Part shown: in pieces, positions 32,827-45,620 of the stretch
Layout of the letters: each line of letters opens with the position of its first letter
Numbering within the stretch: the first letter of the stretch is position 1
Source: Suillus spraguei
Taxonomy: Eukaryota > Basidiomycota > Agaricomycetes > Boletales > Suillaceae
Direction of reading: 5' to 3'
Assembly (NCBI GenBank): GCA_016800925.1
Contig: JABCPU010000053.1
Span: 62,001-126,000 of the forward strand
DNA: 64,000 bases
Program-made: the position numbers and the translations under genes
Notes under the pieces: model-generated
What the model saw: the letters and a program-made list of their open reading frames with translations, nothing else
The model's database searches: none
What the model was told of the DNA's origin: nothing

Positions 32827-34848
32827 TACTGACAAAGCGCATTCTCCTCAGTTCCGTCAGCAAGAAAATTCTGGAGAGCCACTCACGAAATCCCAAAGAG
32901 TTCCGAATGCAGGAATCCCAAGTTCTTTACAACCATGTTGGATTTCAAAGTTGCCCACATAGTTGGAGGTGATGAAGACAACCTCCGCCTGCCAGTAGTC
33001 GTATACCTCCTTCAAGATTTTCATGGTGGGTGGACGACCACCACGGACCTTGGAGTCCCAAAGGAGGAGGCGCTCTGGGCCGACATGCCTGTGAATTAGA
33101 CCACTAATGGTCGGGCCGAATGTCTTCTCTTGATCGGAGCCTAGCGAACACGTCAACGATATGCATATACCTGAGGTTCAAGTTGTCGTACCGATCCAAA
33201 TGAGATACCAGTAAGGAGATTGGATGCAAGTAGAAAGCGCGGCACCAAGACCGGTTCCAGTGCAGATACGGATTCCACGCTTGTAAAGGGTCGACGTGTT
33301 AGAGACACCAGCGAACTGAAAAAAAAAGTATTGGCAATCTGATTGGAAATTTTATTTTAGTGGTTTACCTTCAGCTCGCGAGTCCAGATCCTTCTCGGCG
33401 GGTCGTTTACAAGGCTCTTAGTGAAATCACCTTGCACACCACAAATCAGGTAGTGATATTTGGCATGTGTACCCTCACTGCAAAGACTTAGTACATCGCA
33501 TGCTGACGACGCTGAAGACTCACGAGATAATACCGAAAGCGTGATATTCCTTGACAGCCGAGCGACTGATACGAGCAAGTAAACCCTGTTGCATACCACG
33601 CTCGAAGCGGAGAACAGCGACTTTCGGAGAAGGCAATTCGATGTCAACCTTGGCGTGTCTCGTGCAAATCCAAGGGAGGACGATGCTAAAACCGCTGTGA
33701 ACAACACGGTCGAGAAAGTACGTAAAGCAATACTTACAAGGTGGACATTCCGACTGTGAACCAGAAGGCCTGCTGTTGGACGACGTATCTCCCGATGTGG
33801 TCGAACTTTCCGTCCGCAGTATCATAGGCATTGGTCACGATCGTGTACACCCCTTCAAGAAAAATTAGCACAGCTGTAGGATTTTCTACGCTAAGGTTGA
33901 ACCTACAGGTCATGCATAAGGAAGTCCATCCGAAGAAACGATGATTCCGCTCGAATACACTAGGCGCTAGTGTCAAAACGCTGTAATGAACGACCAAAAA
34001 GAACACTCACTTGTGGTGTGTATTACGGACCCACGGAAGACCAGCACAGATTGTGATGAACAATACGACTGTGGTGATCACACCAAACGCAAGTATAGAG
34101 TCGTTGAACATATGCTTCTCCTTGAATTGATGTACGACCATGAGGATTATCCAAGCAACACCGGAGATTGCACATCCGCTGTGGATACCACCAAGATGCT
34201 GTAAAGAAGTATCAACTCCCTGAAATCGCCATTTTGGGTTCAAACTGACCTGCAGAGTAGAGGTACACCCAAGGCGGAACCACAGGGGAGTCCACTATAA
34301 CAGAAAATACATCAACATCAATTGAAAATGGTGAAGTTCATGATACAAACCTTGGCGAAGAAGGTGTTGACGAACCAATACAAGAAACGACCAAATATCT
34401 CGTTGCGGACAAGAACTGCAACGTTCAGATTACCAATAACCAATGCACCAGGATATTTAGCAGCGTATGGCCATTTTCCAGCAATCGCAAAGCCAATTCC
34501 AATGAAATTGACAGTAAAAACGACGGTAAAAAACCGCCTTAATAAATCAGAAGGATGAGTATTCGACCACATGTGTTGTCGGATAATACCATACCTGTAG
34601 CTGTTGTACCAGATTACCCAGAGGACCCACAGGGGTGTCTTCTTTGCTGCTGGTTTGGCAGGTGCTGGCGGCGGCTTCGCGACGTTTGAGGGAGTAACCG
34701 GCGCATCTTTCTTAAGAGACTGCACGGCGAACACCTCTATGTCTGATGCTTTCTTCTCGTCCTTCGCGAGATCGGCGATCTGAGGAGAGCGGACATCTAG
34801 CGTCCCTTTTTCTGCATCATTGTAGGCCAAAGCAGGTTTGGTAGACAT
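32827..34848 (-). CDS. TmpA-like integral membrane protein with reductase-like C-terminus
   Basis: The N-terminus is hydrophilic and Lys/Pro-rich (PPPAPAKPAAKKTPLWVLWV). About six hydrophobic segments follow, such as FFTVVFTVNFIGIGFAIAGK, SGCAISGVAWIILMVV and AFGVITTVVLFITICAGLPW, with conserved histidines between them. The C-terminal half has a GIRICTGTGLGAALSTCIQ glycine-rich loop and ERLLLWDSK, ending GIPAFGTLWDF. A last intron (GTGAGT...GTCAG) leads straight to a TAA at 32829-32827. This combination resembles the fungal TmpA family of membrane flavoproteins (related to ferric-reductase-like and 'NRPS-like' membrane proteins). I am fairly sure of the membrane-plus-nucleotide-binding architecture, less so of the family name. 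Confidence 0.65.
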
Positions 34849-36081
34849 GGTGTGCTTCCAGAAGAGAGACTACCCGCTATGTGTAGAGAAGATTCGAAGC
34901 GCGAACTTTTAGACATTCAGTCTGAATCCTTTTATCGTTTCAAAAATGCGGGTCCTGTCCAAGAAGGTGATTTGTGAGAAAGACAATCACAATCGAGGCT
35001 GTGGATCTCGGGATTAGTCTGTTGCTACATTCTTGAAAAAATAGGAATAATACGACACAGGATGTTCACAGCAAATACTCCGGCTCCTGGGTGACCATCC
35101 GACATTCAGAGATATGGGCGTGAAGACAATCAGATGTCAAATCCAAATGGATTCAATGAAAACCAGTGATGGCGACTTGTCAACTTCTAAATGTTTTCGT
35201 CTTCCCAGAAGAGCATTGTTTGACTCTCACTGAGGATCTCGGAGGGCACCATGCGTCAGGTCATTCATTGATTCGATAACTAAGCACATGACTCTGATGG
35301 CAGTTTGGAACTTTCCTCTGTGTAAAAAGCAGCTCGCGGGATAGTCACTGAAATAACCAACAGAAAAATATGGAGACCATATGTCATTACTGAGGCGCCG
35401 ATAGGTCTGCATAGATCACGGAAAATGTGTTTCAAAGTAGCAAGTGCACGTGTCCCTACTCCTTGGGAAGACGGAAGCTTAATTTAACCGAACCCCCGGA
35501 CTCGGAGATGAGAACGCGCTCCGGTACTGTGCTTGAGAAGTGCCTGTGACTGGGAGTAAATTTTCTTGTATAGCACGGACCTACCAAATAAAATACACAT
35601 GAGTTCGCAACATGGTGATCTTCAATAGTCTTGGGTGCCTGTGTGCGAACACCGACATAAAAATTCTCAGAAACCCGACTCGTGTGACCAAAAAGGAAAT
35701 CCTCATTTACGCCAAGTTGCCTATCTTGGTTGACCGCCCTATCACGGTGTAAATTAGCAAAAAAATTCCATGGATCCTGCGGATGAGGCTGCGTATTATC
35801 AGATAATGCCCATACAATGGCCAGATCGACCATCACGCATCATCAAGCCTGCCAGCAACGTGGCGTAATCTGGCGGAGAAATCACATCAAAATTTAGTCT
35901 AGATCTTACCTACAACACTGGAAGAATGCTTAGAAATTGATATGATGTGCCTCGCCGATGCGGCTCACCGAACTTACAAGTGTCCGAGCAGCTCGCATTA
36001 TTTTGTCCACCGAAAGTTACAGCGTAACATATACATAACAAGTACGCAGATACATCAGAAATAAGGGGTCCCAGGTACTGA
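34849..36081. other. Intergenic stretch with one weak open frame
   Basis: Contains a minus-strand frame of 126 codons (35836-35456; LAIVWALSDNTQPHPQDPWN ... ISESGGSVKLSFRLPKE). It reads somewhat like protein but has no recognisable motif and no supported splice partner. Otherwise nothing is seen. The part next to 34848 is probably the promoter of the TmpA-like gene. Confidence 0.35.
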
Positions 36082-38414
36082 TCAGTTCCCTTCCTCAACA
36101 AAATCTCTGAGGCGTCGCAATTGCGCAGAAACTTCTTCTTTGAAGAGACCGATCTCATTGCTGTTCTTGGCAATGGCTCTGATAGTCTCGTCTTTCAATC
36201 GTGAGACCTTTGCTATCTGCTCTCGATAGCTGGCACACGGTAATGAAAATTAAATTTTAATTAGTTGAAACGGGAAAAAGGACTAACTCAAATTGTAATG
36301 CTTGAAGTCTTGATTTTACTCCCATCCCACTCGATAAAGCGGCCGTGCGCGCATGAGCAAGTTCTCTCTCCAATCGGGTAGCCTCGGCATTGCTGACCAT
36401 GGACTCTTGTTGAGCAGCCTATAACGGCAAAAGTGTATCAATAAGGCTATAATACAGTAGTGAGAAGATACAACTTACATCTCGAAGGTCATCCGCTTGC
36501 TCGTTCAGGCTCATCACCTTCTTCTCAATTTCTCGCACCTCCTCATCGACATTCTCGCATTCTAAAGTTAGCTGATCAAGCTCGTTATCCACCTTGATGC
36601 GTTCGCTTTCAATATCCGCTCGTTCGGTTCTCTTGATCTCGGCTACGCTGTTTAGTGTAGGTTTTATGACCTTGCGAATGTCGGAACCTAGCAGTAGCTG
36701 CTGAGGATTCGCAGTGGCTGTATTCAGCTCCAATCTGAGGTCGATGTTGTCGAACGGTGGCGGGAGTGGGGGAAATAAGCCCACAGCAGATAGGAGATTA
36801 CCATAGAGATCTAGTGCCTCTTCTGCCGCAGCTCCACGGTTTGTTGTTATGACTTCCAGAGACATTACTGTCTTGCGGGCATCTGAAATCTTGTATTTGA
36901 GGTCCTCCAGATTGCGTACGAGTGCTTCATGGTCAGTGTTCATGCGAATGACTTCTTCTGGTGTCAAGTTCTGAACTTTGACCACCTCGGTAAGTTTTTC
37001 ATGCTCGGCTTTAAGTTGATCAAAGTTCTGAGCTGAAAGTCAGAGTTCATGATAATTCACGCGCTACGAGTTTGCATGACGCACATCGAGTAGCGAGTTC
37101 TGCTTTCTCGCGAGCTACAGATTCAGTGAGCTGTTTTTTCCGTGACTCTAAGCGGTGCAAAACGTCATCAAATTTGGCTCGATCATCCAAGATACAAGCC
37201 CGGATTTTCTGGAGTTTTTCAAGAGGTGCCTAACAGATAAGTATTTAGCAGACGACATTCGCCGAAACGATCATGCATGCGGCCTACCTTTGTTGCTCGA
37301 AGTTCGTCCAACTCCTTCGCACCCTGTGCTAGTAGTGCCTTCTTACTCTCAAAGTCGCCGACCACCCTCTCGTTCTTTTTTGCTTCAATCCTAACGTCAG
37401 AAGGGGCTGCTTTTAAAAATATGCAAGACTTACCATATCTAGTTTCCAGTGCTTTATCCTGTTCATGGAATATATCTGCGCCATGAAAAAAAGCTACATA
37501 GGCTTCTGAAAAGTATTCGAATGCAAGCGCCTGATGATGAATAGGGTCGCTGAACTCTTCGGGAATTTTATCGACAATTTGTAATGTGGGATCATCCTCG
37601 CTCTCCAAGTAGTTCAGCCGAGCCTGGAGCAATTTATTAACGTAAAGTTGTTTGTGGTTTTAAGTGTAGATAACCTTTCCCATCTCAACGAGCCAGTGCA
37701 AAGCTGCCAGTAGAGCGGGCCATGAATGCATACTTCCCGGAGCAGCCAGCCATTTATTGTCAATTTGGGCAGCAAACGGGTATCGCAGGGCTTTGAGAGC
37801 GGGTTGAAATTCGTCCTCAAAGCGAAGGCGAGAATCAAACGGATATCCAGGATCCACGATAGCTACAAGATGTTGAAACATGGCTCTATAATCCTTTCCG
37901 GTGATATTCGAAAGTGTTTGCATAGAGATGTCGAATTCTGTCGCTTGCAGCCAAGAGTATATTTCTTGTTTCATTTTCGATTGATATGAGCGCTCGCGAA
38001 TTGGTCGTGGGTCCTTGAATGCTTGACTGCCGGAAGGAGGTGCAAGAGACGCACCACCTGTCCATACTGAACCCCTCCTAGAGGAGCTGAGAGTAGGGTA
38101 CAGTTCAACAGGAATGTTGGCGACATCAGAGAAAACACTTACTTAGTTAAAGGGGTACGCCCATAATTAGGTTTACTCGTACTTTGTAGCAGTGAATTCA
38201 CATTCTGCGACCGATAAACAGAATGTCCTGTATTTGAGCCGGAGCCCGCTCCAGGGGCCAAGTAAGGTGTGCGGGCTGCTGGGCCAGCAAGCGACATGCG
38301 CATAGCAGACGATGATGCTTTCTTTGCTGTTGATGGCATTGGTAGGCCTGACCTCGTGTTGCCATATACATCAGTGGTGGGTTGCATGGTCGAGCGGCGG
38401 AGTAGTTCCGACAT
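36082..38414 (-). CDS. NDC80: Kinetochore protein Ndc80/Hec1
   Basis: Outer-kinetochore subunit that binds microtubules. A basic, Ser-rich N-terminal tail (start MSELLRRSTMQP) precedes the calponin-homology domain. That domain is clear: PIRERSYQSKMKQEIYSWLQ, MQTLSNITGKDYRAMFQHLV, DPGYPF, and LRYPFAAQIDNKWLAAPGSM followed by HSWPALLAALHWLVEM. Then come SEAYVAFFHGAD and a long coiled coil with many heptads (for example ADIESERIKVDNELDQLTLE), ending LFKEEVSAQLRRLRDFVEEG and N. About eight short introns. The start was chosen because MSELLRR fits the family tail; an upstream in-frame methionine exists. A 179-base divergent promoter is shared with MOG1. Confidence 0.95.
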
Positions 38415-38593
38415 GTCACCGACGAGCAATAACGTGCAGGACGCGTCGTGCGTCGCGGTCGGCAGTAAAACAAGTGTTTGTGTCACATGCACGTGACCGT
38501 GCCACAGACCCCTTACTTCAGACTCAGGAATCGGATCGGATCTTATCTATATGACTCTACTTAACTACCTTCTCGTCTCAAGAGCTGCATAAA

Positions 38594-39214
38594 ATGTCCA
38601 ACCGTCATGCTCTAGTGAAACTCTTTGGAGAGCATGGAATGAGTGCCGATCTACCCATAAACTTGATCAATGTCGCGTATGGTTCATTCTTGCCAAATAC
38701 CTTATCTCACTGACTGACCAAATTGATCTCAGAAACACACAGGAAATCTCAAACTCCCAGGAAATATTCGTGTACCGTGAGTCTGGTGCAGGAATTATTG
38801 TCGACATCCTCCAAAAAGTCGATATCGAAGATCCGTGCGCAGCAGCGAAGTTAGTGTCTTATTCGTTCTGTATACGTGGAGTCTGATGCAGGATCATATC
38901 ACAGATTCCACTTCGATGCAATAGCAGAGGACAATGATTCGATGGAATACGAATCCAGCATCATTCAAAGACCAATTATCAATGAACTTTCCCCAATTGT
39001 GCTCGACGGACACCAGGTTCTAAGGAAGGCAGGGTCTGTTCACCACCTTCACACTCTACTTGCTCTTTTCCGTGTCAAAGGAAAGAACCACGATGTCGTT
39101 GTCTCTTTCAACATCCCAACTGAAACTGGACAAGGACGTGGAAGAAACGGAGCCGTTACAGCGGCACAGGAACAGTCCATCGCACTAGATTTTTCAGGGC
39201 AGTGGATTCCCTGA
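38594..39214 (+). CDS. MOG1: Mog1-like Ran-binding protein
   Basis: A small Mog1/PsbP-fold protein that binds Ran (Gsp1) and helps nuclear import. Exon 1 reads MSNRHALVKLFGEHGMSADL and PINLINVA, splicing to NTQEISNSQEIFVYRE, SGAGIIVDILQKVDIEDPCA and AAK|FHFDAIAEDND. The last exon has VLDGHQVLRKAGSVHHLHTL, LALFRVKGKNHDVVVSFNIP, TETGQG and SIALDFSGQWIP. The order (LFG, NTQEI..SQEIFV, FHFDAIAEDN, ALFR.K..D..V..N.P) follows Mog1. Introns are short with good borders. Confidence 0.85.
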
Positions 39215-39805
39215 GAATTGTCGATTACTCCCTTTTTGCAGTCTAGGTTTCCTACACAACGGACTCTACAGTTCAATGCAATTTTCTCGGACCCGATCTT
39301 TAGATCTTAATATCAATATCTTGGGCTTGATTGTTTTGAACTTTGTTTCAGAAACTCCTATCTCATGCATATCGTCGGTCCCCATCGCATCCTTTTATCG
39401 TTAGCTTATCGCACTCCTAATGGAGCACCACGTGGAAAGATGTAGTACATACATAGTATCAGGTATGCTTCTCGTGTCCGCTCCATAGGACCGTGAAATG
39501 GGGGCCGCCTTCCGCATGGATGTAGCCGGCAAATGTCGATCTCACTTTCAGTGTCTGGGAATTAGCCGTCGGTTGAGAGTTGGTGCAGAGCTGACATCTT
39601 TCCACTTTGACAACGTGGCCCCAGTGGGAACGAAGTATTCCGAGTCGGGCATATCAAGGACGTATCGTACTTCCACTAAGATAATACGTCATGTACAGGG
39701 GACAGATACAACCGGTTAATGACCAATAAGAAACAAAAATTATATGGTATATCAGACGAACAATAGCATCAGCGACGACAATCGCGAGACACATGCGAAC
39801 ATCGA
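39215..39805. other. Intergenic between two convergent genes
   Basis: A 3'-3' spacer. Short frames here have no protein-like character; T-rich words near 39300-39360 may belong to 3' untranslated regions. Confidence 0.5.
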
Positions 39806-41496
39806 CTACGTTGGCAAACGTGCTGAAGCCTCATCCAACATTTGCTCAGCCTCAGGCTCCTCCACGATAAGTTCACCTACACCCGATTTCGCCGCCTCAG
39901 CAGCCTTTGCATCTTTTTTGCGCTTTGATGATTCTTTAAGCTTTTCCCATCGCTCACGAAAGCGTGCGATCGTTAGTTTCTGCAAGGGAGGTCAGTGGCA
40001 GGCAAAGGCATCGCACATGTGTTCGCAATGCACCTGTTTGTCATTCTCCATGCGAACAACTCGAACGTCTTCTTCCAACTCCCTTATGCGGCTAAGCAGC
40101 TGTGCCTCCCGATCACGGCCAATGTTCAATGCTGACACTGGCGCTGGAACAGCTGGCAAATTAATATTCAGACCGCTGAGGTCTACTACCGGTTGTTGCC
40201 CGGATTGCCTTGTTATTACCGTCGAGGCACCCATTGCTCGCTGTGCCTATTAGAGAGTATCGCCAATGAGGCAGTCTGATGGAAGGACCGGTAAAGGAGC
40301 AGAAGATTACCTGGTGTCGTGCCATCACAATGCTTTCGCGTAATTGTTGGTCTTGTTCCTTGCGCATCTGCATAATCCGCTCAGCAGCCGCCAAGCGCTT
40401 TGACATCGCCTCAAGTTCTTGCTTCAAAGATACATTTTCTTTCTTCAAATCCGACCGGGACGGTTCCGAATCCGAGGGAATCATGTAAAAGGATTCTGAC
40501 AGCTCATTACCTTGGAGAACTTAGTTTGTGACGCCAGGTCCATTGACAATGCGCTGACGTACCTTCATCCGCAAATACTTCTTCATCTGTCTCTTCAAGC
40601 AAGGTGTCCACTTCTGAATGAGCAGGTCACAAAGGAGCTATTGGTAATGCAATTTCGGCAATCACTTACTGGACTTAAATTTACCATCTAATCCCAGCCG
40701 TGTAAAAAACGTAGAAGTATGGGGCTGTTCGAGATCGATGTCACCATTTGAGCTTCCGTCCCGTCGCGAGCTCTTCTTTCCCGACGGAGGTGGTTCGGTA
40801 CCTAGAGGGGCTGTGGCGAATGCAACTGGCTGAGATAAATTGTCGAGCATCCCCTCCATGATTCTCCAAAAGTTATTGAAGGCATCACCCGGATCAGACT
40901 ATGGGTGCAGATTTGTAAAAAGTCATTGGGTAGAATATATATAATCACACCTGTTGCCCAAGCACCATGAATGATTCGTCGACGTTATTGTGGGAATCTA
41001 ATAATCGGGTTGAGCTACTAGCACTAGCATGTAGTGGGGCAGAGGGTGCAAGAGTGGGCGCGTGAGGGGAGGCATTTGAGGCGCCTGCATTCTTGTACGT
41101 ATGAACCTGTGCATGCCTCGGCGTGGTCTTTTGCGGCAGGGTAGGATCCTGGTTTTCTTCACGAAGTTTCGCGATTCTCCTCTGAAGTTCCTTTCCGGCT
41201 TTTACATGCTCATTGTATAGCATACGAAGTGTCGTTTTTGTCTATGAAGCATTACAGGTCACTAGGGGTACTGGATATAACACAAGGATACATATACGCA
41301 CGTTTGCGTCCTGTGACTTCTCTTCGCAAGCGCGAAACGCTTCTGCAGCTTTCATGTGTTCTTCTGAAGCTGGGATGAGTAATCCTTGACTGCGGTAATC
41401 CTCCGCATTTGCTGCATGTTGATGCGCCTATGCTAAGTATCAGTACTGGTGTGGGATCATATGCGCACAATCATCTACCGTTTGTAATGACTCCAT
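39806..41496 (-). CDS. MIT-domain plus coiled-coil protein, Atg38/NRBF2-like candidate
   Basis: Exon 1 is tiny (MESLQT) and splices to AHQHAANAEDYRSQGLLIPA. SEEHMKAAEAFRACEEKSQD and TLRMLYNEHVKAGKELQRRI follow, a helical-hairpin pattern typical of MIT domains. The middle is disordered (Ala/Ser/Pro-rich) with a short conserved-looking GDAFNNFWRIMEGMLDNLSQ helix. The C-terminal half is a coiled coil (KKENVSLKQELEAMSKRLAA, EAQLLSRIRELEEDVRVVRM), then LTIARFRERWEKLKESSKRK and EPEAEQMLDEASARLPT. An MIT domain followed by a C-terminal coiled coil is the layout of Atg38/NRBF2, a subunit of the autophagy PI3-kinase complex I. That identity is inferred from architecture only; other MIT proteins are possible. 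Confidence 0.55.
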
Positions 41497-41543
41497 CTTT
41501 TTTCACTTGTTCACTCGTTGGATTAGGAGAGGAGTGAAGAGAA

Positions 41544-41891
41544 CTAACTACGAAGACCTCGTAGGGTGCAGAATTTTTCGTTTATTGACGCGGGACTACT
41601 AGGTTGACTGAAGTGACCTAATGAAGAGATCTTTTTAGGCGAGGCATCCAGCGCTTGCCAGTGCCACCTTTTCTTCGCTTCACGTCCAACTCGCGACAAA
41701 CATGGTGATAAGGCGACAATATCTAGACTGATGGCCTTCTCCCTTCTTGAAGTTGAGGTATTGTCAAAGTCTATCATACGATCTTTTGGAGGGAGAACAT
41801 GATATCCTGCAATCGTCAATTGCACTGGCTGCCACCATGATGACTGCGACGGATCACCATCGCTCTCACGGCTTATCGGGCAATAGCTCAT
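41544..41891 (-). CDS. Possible small hypothetical protein
   Basis: Open frame of 115 codons starting MSYCPISRESDGDPSQSSWW, with DRMIDFDNTSTSRREKAISL and a basic stretch (VGREAKKRWHWQALD). It ends 47 bases upstream of the start of the MIT/coiled-coil gene, so it might be part of that gene's leader. No family recognised. Confidence 0.3.
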   Translation of the reverse strand: MSYCPISRESDGDPSQSSWWQPVQLTIAGYHVLPPKDRMIDFDNTSTSRREKAISLDIVALSPCLSRVGREAKKRWHWQALDASPKKISSLGHFSQPSSPASINEKFCTLRGLRS

Positions 41892-44800
41892 TGCGTGGGA
41901 TCTGGAGCGAACAACCAGGATAATCAAACTCTGTGGTGGGCGTCTGTGAGCAACCCACGCCGCGCCGAGGCCGGTTCTTGGCCCATCCAGCTCGTCGCTT
42001 GCTCAAACGAGTCAACGTACTTTGGATCACGCATCTTACCACAATCCGGCCTCTCATTCTCGAATGAAGGGGCTCAACGTGACACTGCCTCGTTGCAAAT
42101 TCATCGGCTACCCGGTATTTGCATTGGCGCCCTACGTTCACAGGCCGCTTTTGTGCCGACAATACACTCAGATAGCCCGAACGAATCTTTCACCACCCTA
42201 CTTTTCTTCACGCGTCCTGGTTGGCAGCGAATTTCAGACCATTGCAGCAGACTCACGCAGATCGTATTTTCACCGGGAGTATTGTACCATTTTGGCGGTT
42301 TGTTCCTGGAATCAGATCCGATGTGTTGATCGGGGAAGTCATTAATTTAGATTGCGCTTCCATAATTTATGGGTGAGAGCACCATGTTCACTAAGCATAT
42401 GGTGCGTTTGACCGCCGAAGTTTAACGCAGTGTCCTCAATACGGTCAACTGTCAAGTGGACATCATTATCGGTGGCCAAGTTTGGATTGCAATTTAGACC
42501 GCTGTAGATCCACGCCGTCATGTTTGCAATGAGCGTACGTACGATAGCCAAGGGGGCTAGCCTGTAATTCCGCTTAATCCACCATCTCTCACCATGGCTT
42601 TGTGTAGCCCTCCTTTTCAGGATAACAGGCCAGCGGTCGTTCCTGAGGCTGTGGTACGTCGTCCTCAATACACTGGTGGCACGATTATGACCGATTGACT
42701 AGCCTCGCTTAACTGGGGTCACAAGGGAACACTTAAGCGATCCCGTGCACGAATATGACGAACACAAAGTAAGCATTAGACATATTCACGTCATAGATTA
42801 CAGATAATCTTTTGTCTCAACAGGTTCAAGGACGCCGAAGTATCACGTTCCTGCCCAGGAGTCGGGAGGTGACATTCCATTCTCATTGCTCAGAGCCAGG
42901 CACATCCCTGGAGCCATTTGTTGGTGGTGCGGCACTCTCCAGAGTTGTAGGTCACAAACACGTATTCTCAGACGTAATACGAGCGCGGAAATAAACTGAC
43001 ACATTTAATAGAATAAATATTCATCCCTACCATCACGGAGACCCAAGAGCTCTTTATCCGACGCATTCATCCACATGTGCGATAACCCGTTCGCCGACGC
43101 TGCGCCTTCGGGGGACACCCCTAGTTCTGTTATGCGAGAAGATCCGATGCACGATATCATGGCATATTCGTATGTTGTCACTGCAGAACATAAGCCCAGA
43201 GTCGCCCGCGTGTCAGGTATCCACGGAGCATGGCCAGAGAGAGCTGAGGTAGTGAATCCAAGTCGAGGTTTTCCCGGGCCCACCATCCCTCGCGGTACAT
43301 TTTCACAGGCAAAGGCTTTCTTTCTGAAACTAAGCACCAGCGGGGGTTATGTTATTTGCAAGTGGGTATCCTAATGTGGCTGCAGGCCCAGCTGACCTGA
43401 AAACAGGGTGCTATCTCGCACCGGACGCGAAGCCAAGATAACCCTATCAAAGACAAGGGCTCAATAGATTACCAGGTTATAGCTGACGTGCCTCGTGCTC
43501 GAAGTCTGAGCGGAGGGATTACGTGCGACCCAAGCAGTCGGTAACTTCTGTACATATTGCATGGTTTGAACCATCAGCTTCAGAGTCAGCAGACTAATAC
43601 TGCCTTGTTTCATGCTCGTTACTGTTATTGAGAATTTCCAATGGAATGACTAACAATATTATTACGAACTTGAAAAATATTTGCAAAAGGTAACCCGTGT
43701 AGAAAAAAAAACCGTAACACACGAGATAAAAAAATGTGGAATTTGTTGGTAAAGGATCTCTGATGAACAACGGACAAGGGATGGCTTTTCCTGATGGCGT
43801 GAGAATATCAGCAGCCGCATTGGCTGGTTACAGAAGTCGAGCCAAGTTGCTCGACTTGATCACATCGAGACCCGGAACCCTGGATAGTGTAGAGACTGAG
43901 GTTAGCACCACATACCCTGGCCGGTGACTGTGTAGCCTGCACTAATAATAATACGAATCTAAAAATGTTAAAAAAAATCTCACCAAGTAGCTCAGGGATT
44001 GAACCGCAGTTATTTCTGCATACTGTCCATTTATATATGAAAGCGACCATAGCTTGAGCGTAACACTCAGCCATATGCAGAGTTGGCAACCTCATCCCAT
44101 AGGTGTGTGATATTCCAAAAAATAGCAACGGTAAGTTACTACAGAGGCCTTCTGCGTGTCTCAGGCGTAATGAGATGAAAGAACGCACCAGCATTATTTA
44201 TGGTCTCGGAGACGAGGCACCGAGTCTCAGCTCGATGCCAAAGTTGATGCAGACATGCAGACATCGGGGATGCTCTGGGCATCAGCTCAGCTAATGTCCT
44301 GCTTGTCCTGCAGAATACTGTGTTGCTGATATACTGAGAAACGCCAGTGATTTGCATGGGCTAGTGCTGTGGGAGACCCAGAATACTTATATGGGTGCAA
44401 GAAAGGCTCGCGAGAACCGACTAACTCATCACATGACCGTGTATGTACAGCTAATGGCCGCCATAAATTGTAGCCAAAAAAAAATCCAGTCTTCTTTACA
44501 TTTATATTAAAAACAACTTTGTGGGGCTGTATTTTTTAAATTTGAGAATTGCGAGTGCCATTAGAAATGAGTCTCATGGATTGGTCTTTGTATGTGCGAC
44601 AATTAGGGGTAACACTACGAAAAAGGTAACCTTGACCCCTGTTCTCAGTACAGCAGGCTGTACAGTGCCGACTGCACTGGGTAACCTGAAGTTAAAATGC
44701 TACAAGGAACACCAAGAGAACCAAGCTCGCATGAGGAGAATAAAACTTTTTGATTTGATTGTTTTGTCTTACCCGAAAATTTAGTCATGTGCGCAGATTT

Positions 44801-45620
44801 GGGGACACTTATAAAAAGGGAAGGGCCTAATTGGAAAACAAGCAACATGGGCAAGCAAGAAATACAGAAGTCATCAGGTCCTCACTGCTCTCAGACAGCT
44901 GGACTTAAATAGTATAATTCACCTATCATTTTATATAATCTACTGCACATATATATAACCATCTCCTAGTTCATTAATTAGATCCAACTTCATAGCACAG
45001 TTGATGCAATACATACGGTAACTGAGTAGTACTTTCGGACCTAGGTAATAGTCAGCGCTAGTCACAGTCGCAATGTGTCAGCCCCTCATACTTATAAGTA
45101 GTAGTGCTTAGTAGGAGCCCCTGTTTTTTTTTTTCAAAATCTTGAATTTCGTGACGTACTTCTCAACCCACTATGACGCACGAGGGACAATAGACCTGGT
45201 CTAACTAGACTGGGTTGTAGGTTAGTCAGCGGATATGGCCCAAAACGGATTGTTAATTCTAACTTCTAAGGGGGCCTTGTAAATTTAGGGTTTATAAGAG
45301 CGTCAAGTTCTGCAAATTCAACTCAAATGAACAGCGGCATCGCGGCTCTACGTCCTTAATAGGTCCTTTTTATTATATTATATTATATTTCTTGATGGCA
45401 TATTCGACTTGAATACTATTTTGGCTATTAATAGGTTTTCAGTACCGAGGGGGGTTGCCGTACGGGCGATGCGGTCGGTATCTGAAAATCGTTGGTCCCA
45501 CCCACACCTTTCTGACGTTGCCAACGTCCGACACAGCGAGCACACTATTCATACCGTAGACCGCCAAAGAATAAAACCGTCTCAGGCTTTCATCCCTTAT
45601 TGGGCCTGCCTTTTAGCCCG
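41892..45620. other. Gene-poor region of about 3.7 kb
   Basis: No gene that I can support. Only short frames occur on both strands, many overlapping each other, with no motif, no splice chain and no clear long terminal or inverted repeats. The composition becomes AT-rich after about 43.6 kb, with A- and T-runs (43709, 44467, 45127) and a 'tatta' microsatellite at about 45370-45390. The promoter of the Rsp5-like gene must lie at its right end. It could be decayed transposon sequence, but I see no diagnostic remnant. Confidence 0.55.

Noticed and set aside
43005..43374. Overlapping open frames on both strands (about 110 and 99 codons)
   Set aside because: Neither has a motif, neighbouring exons or a promoter context; the mutual overlap suggests chance in a locally GC-richer patch.
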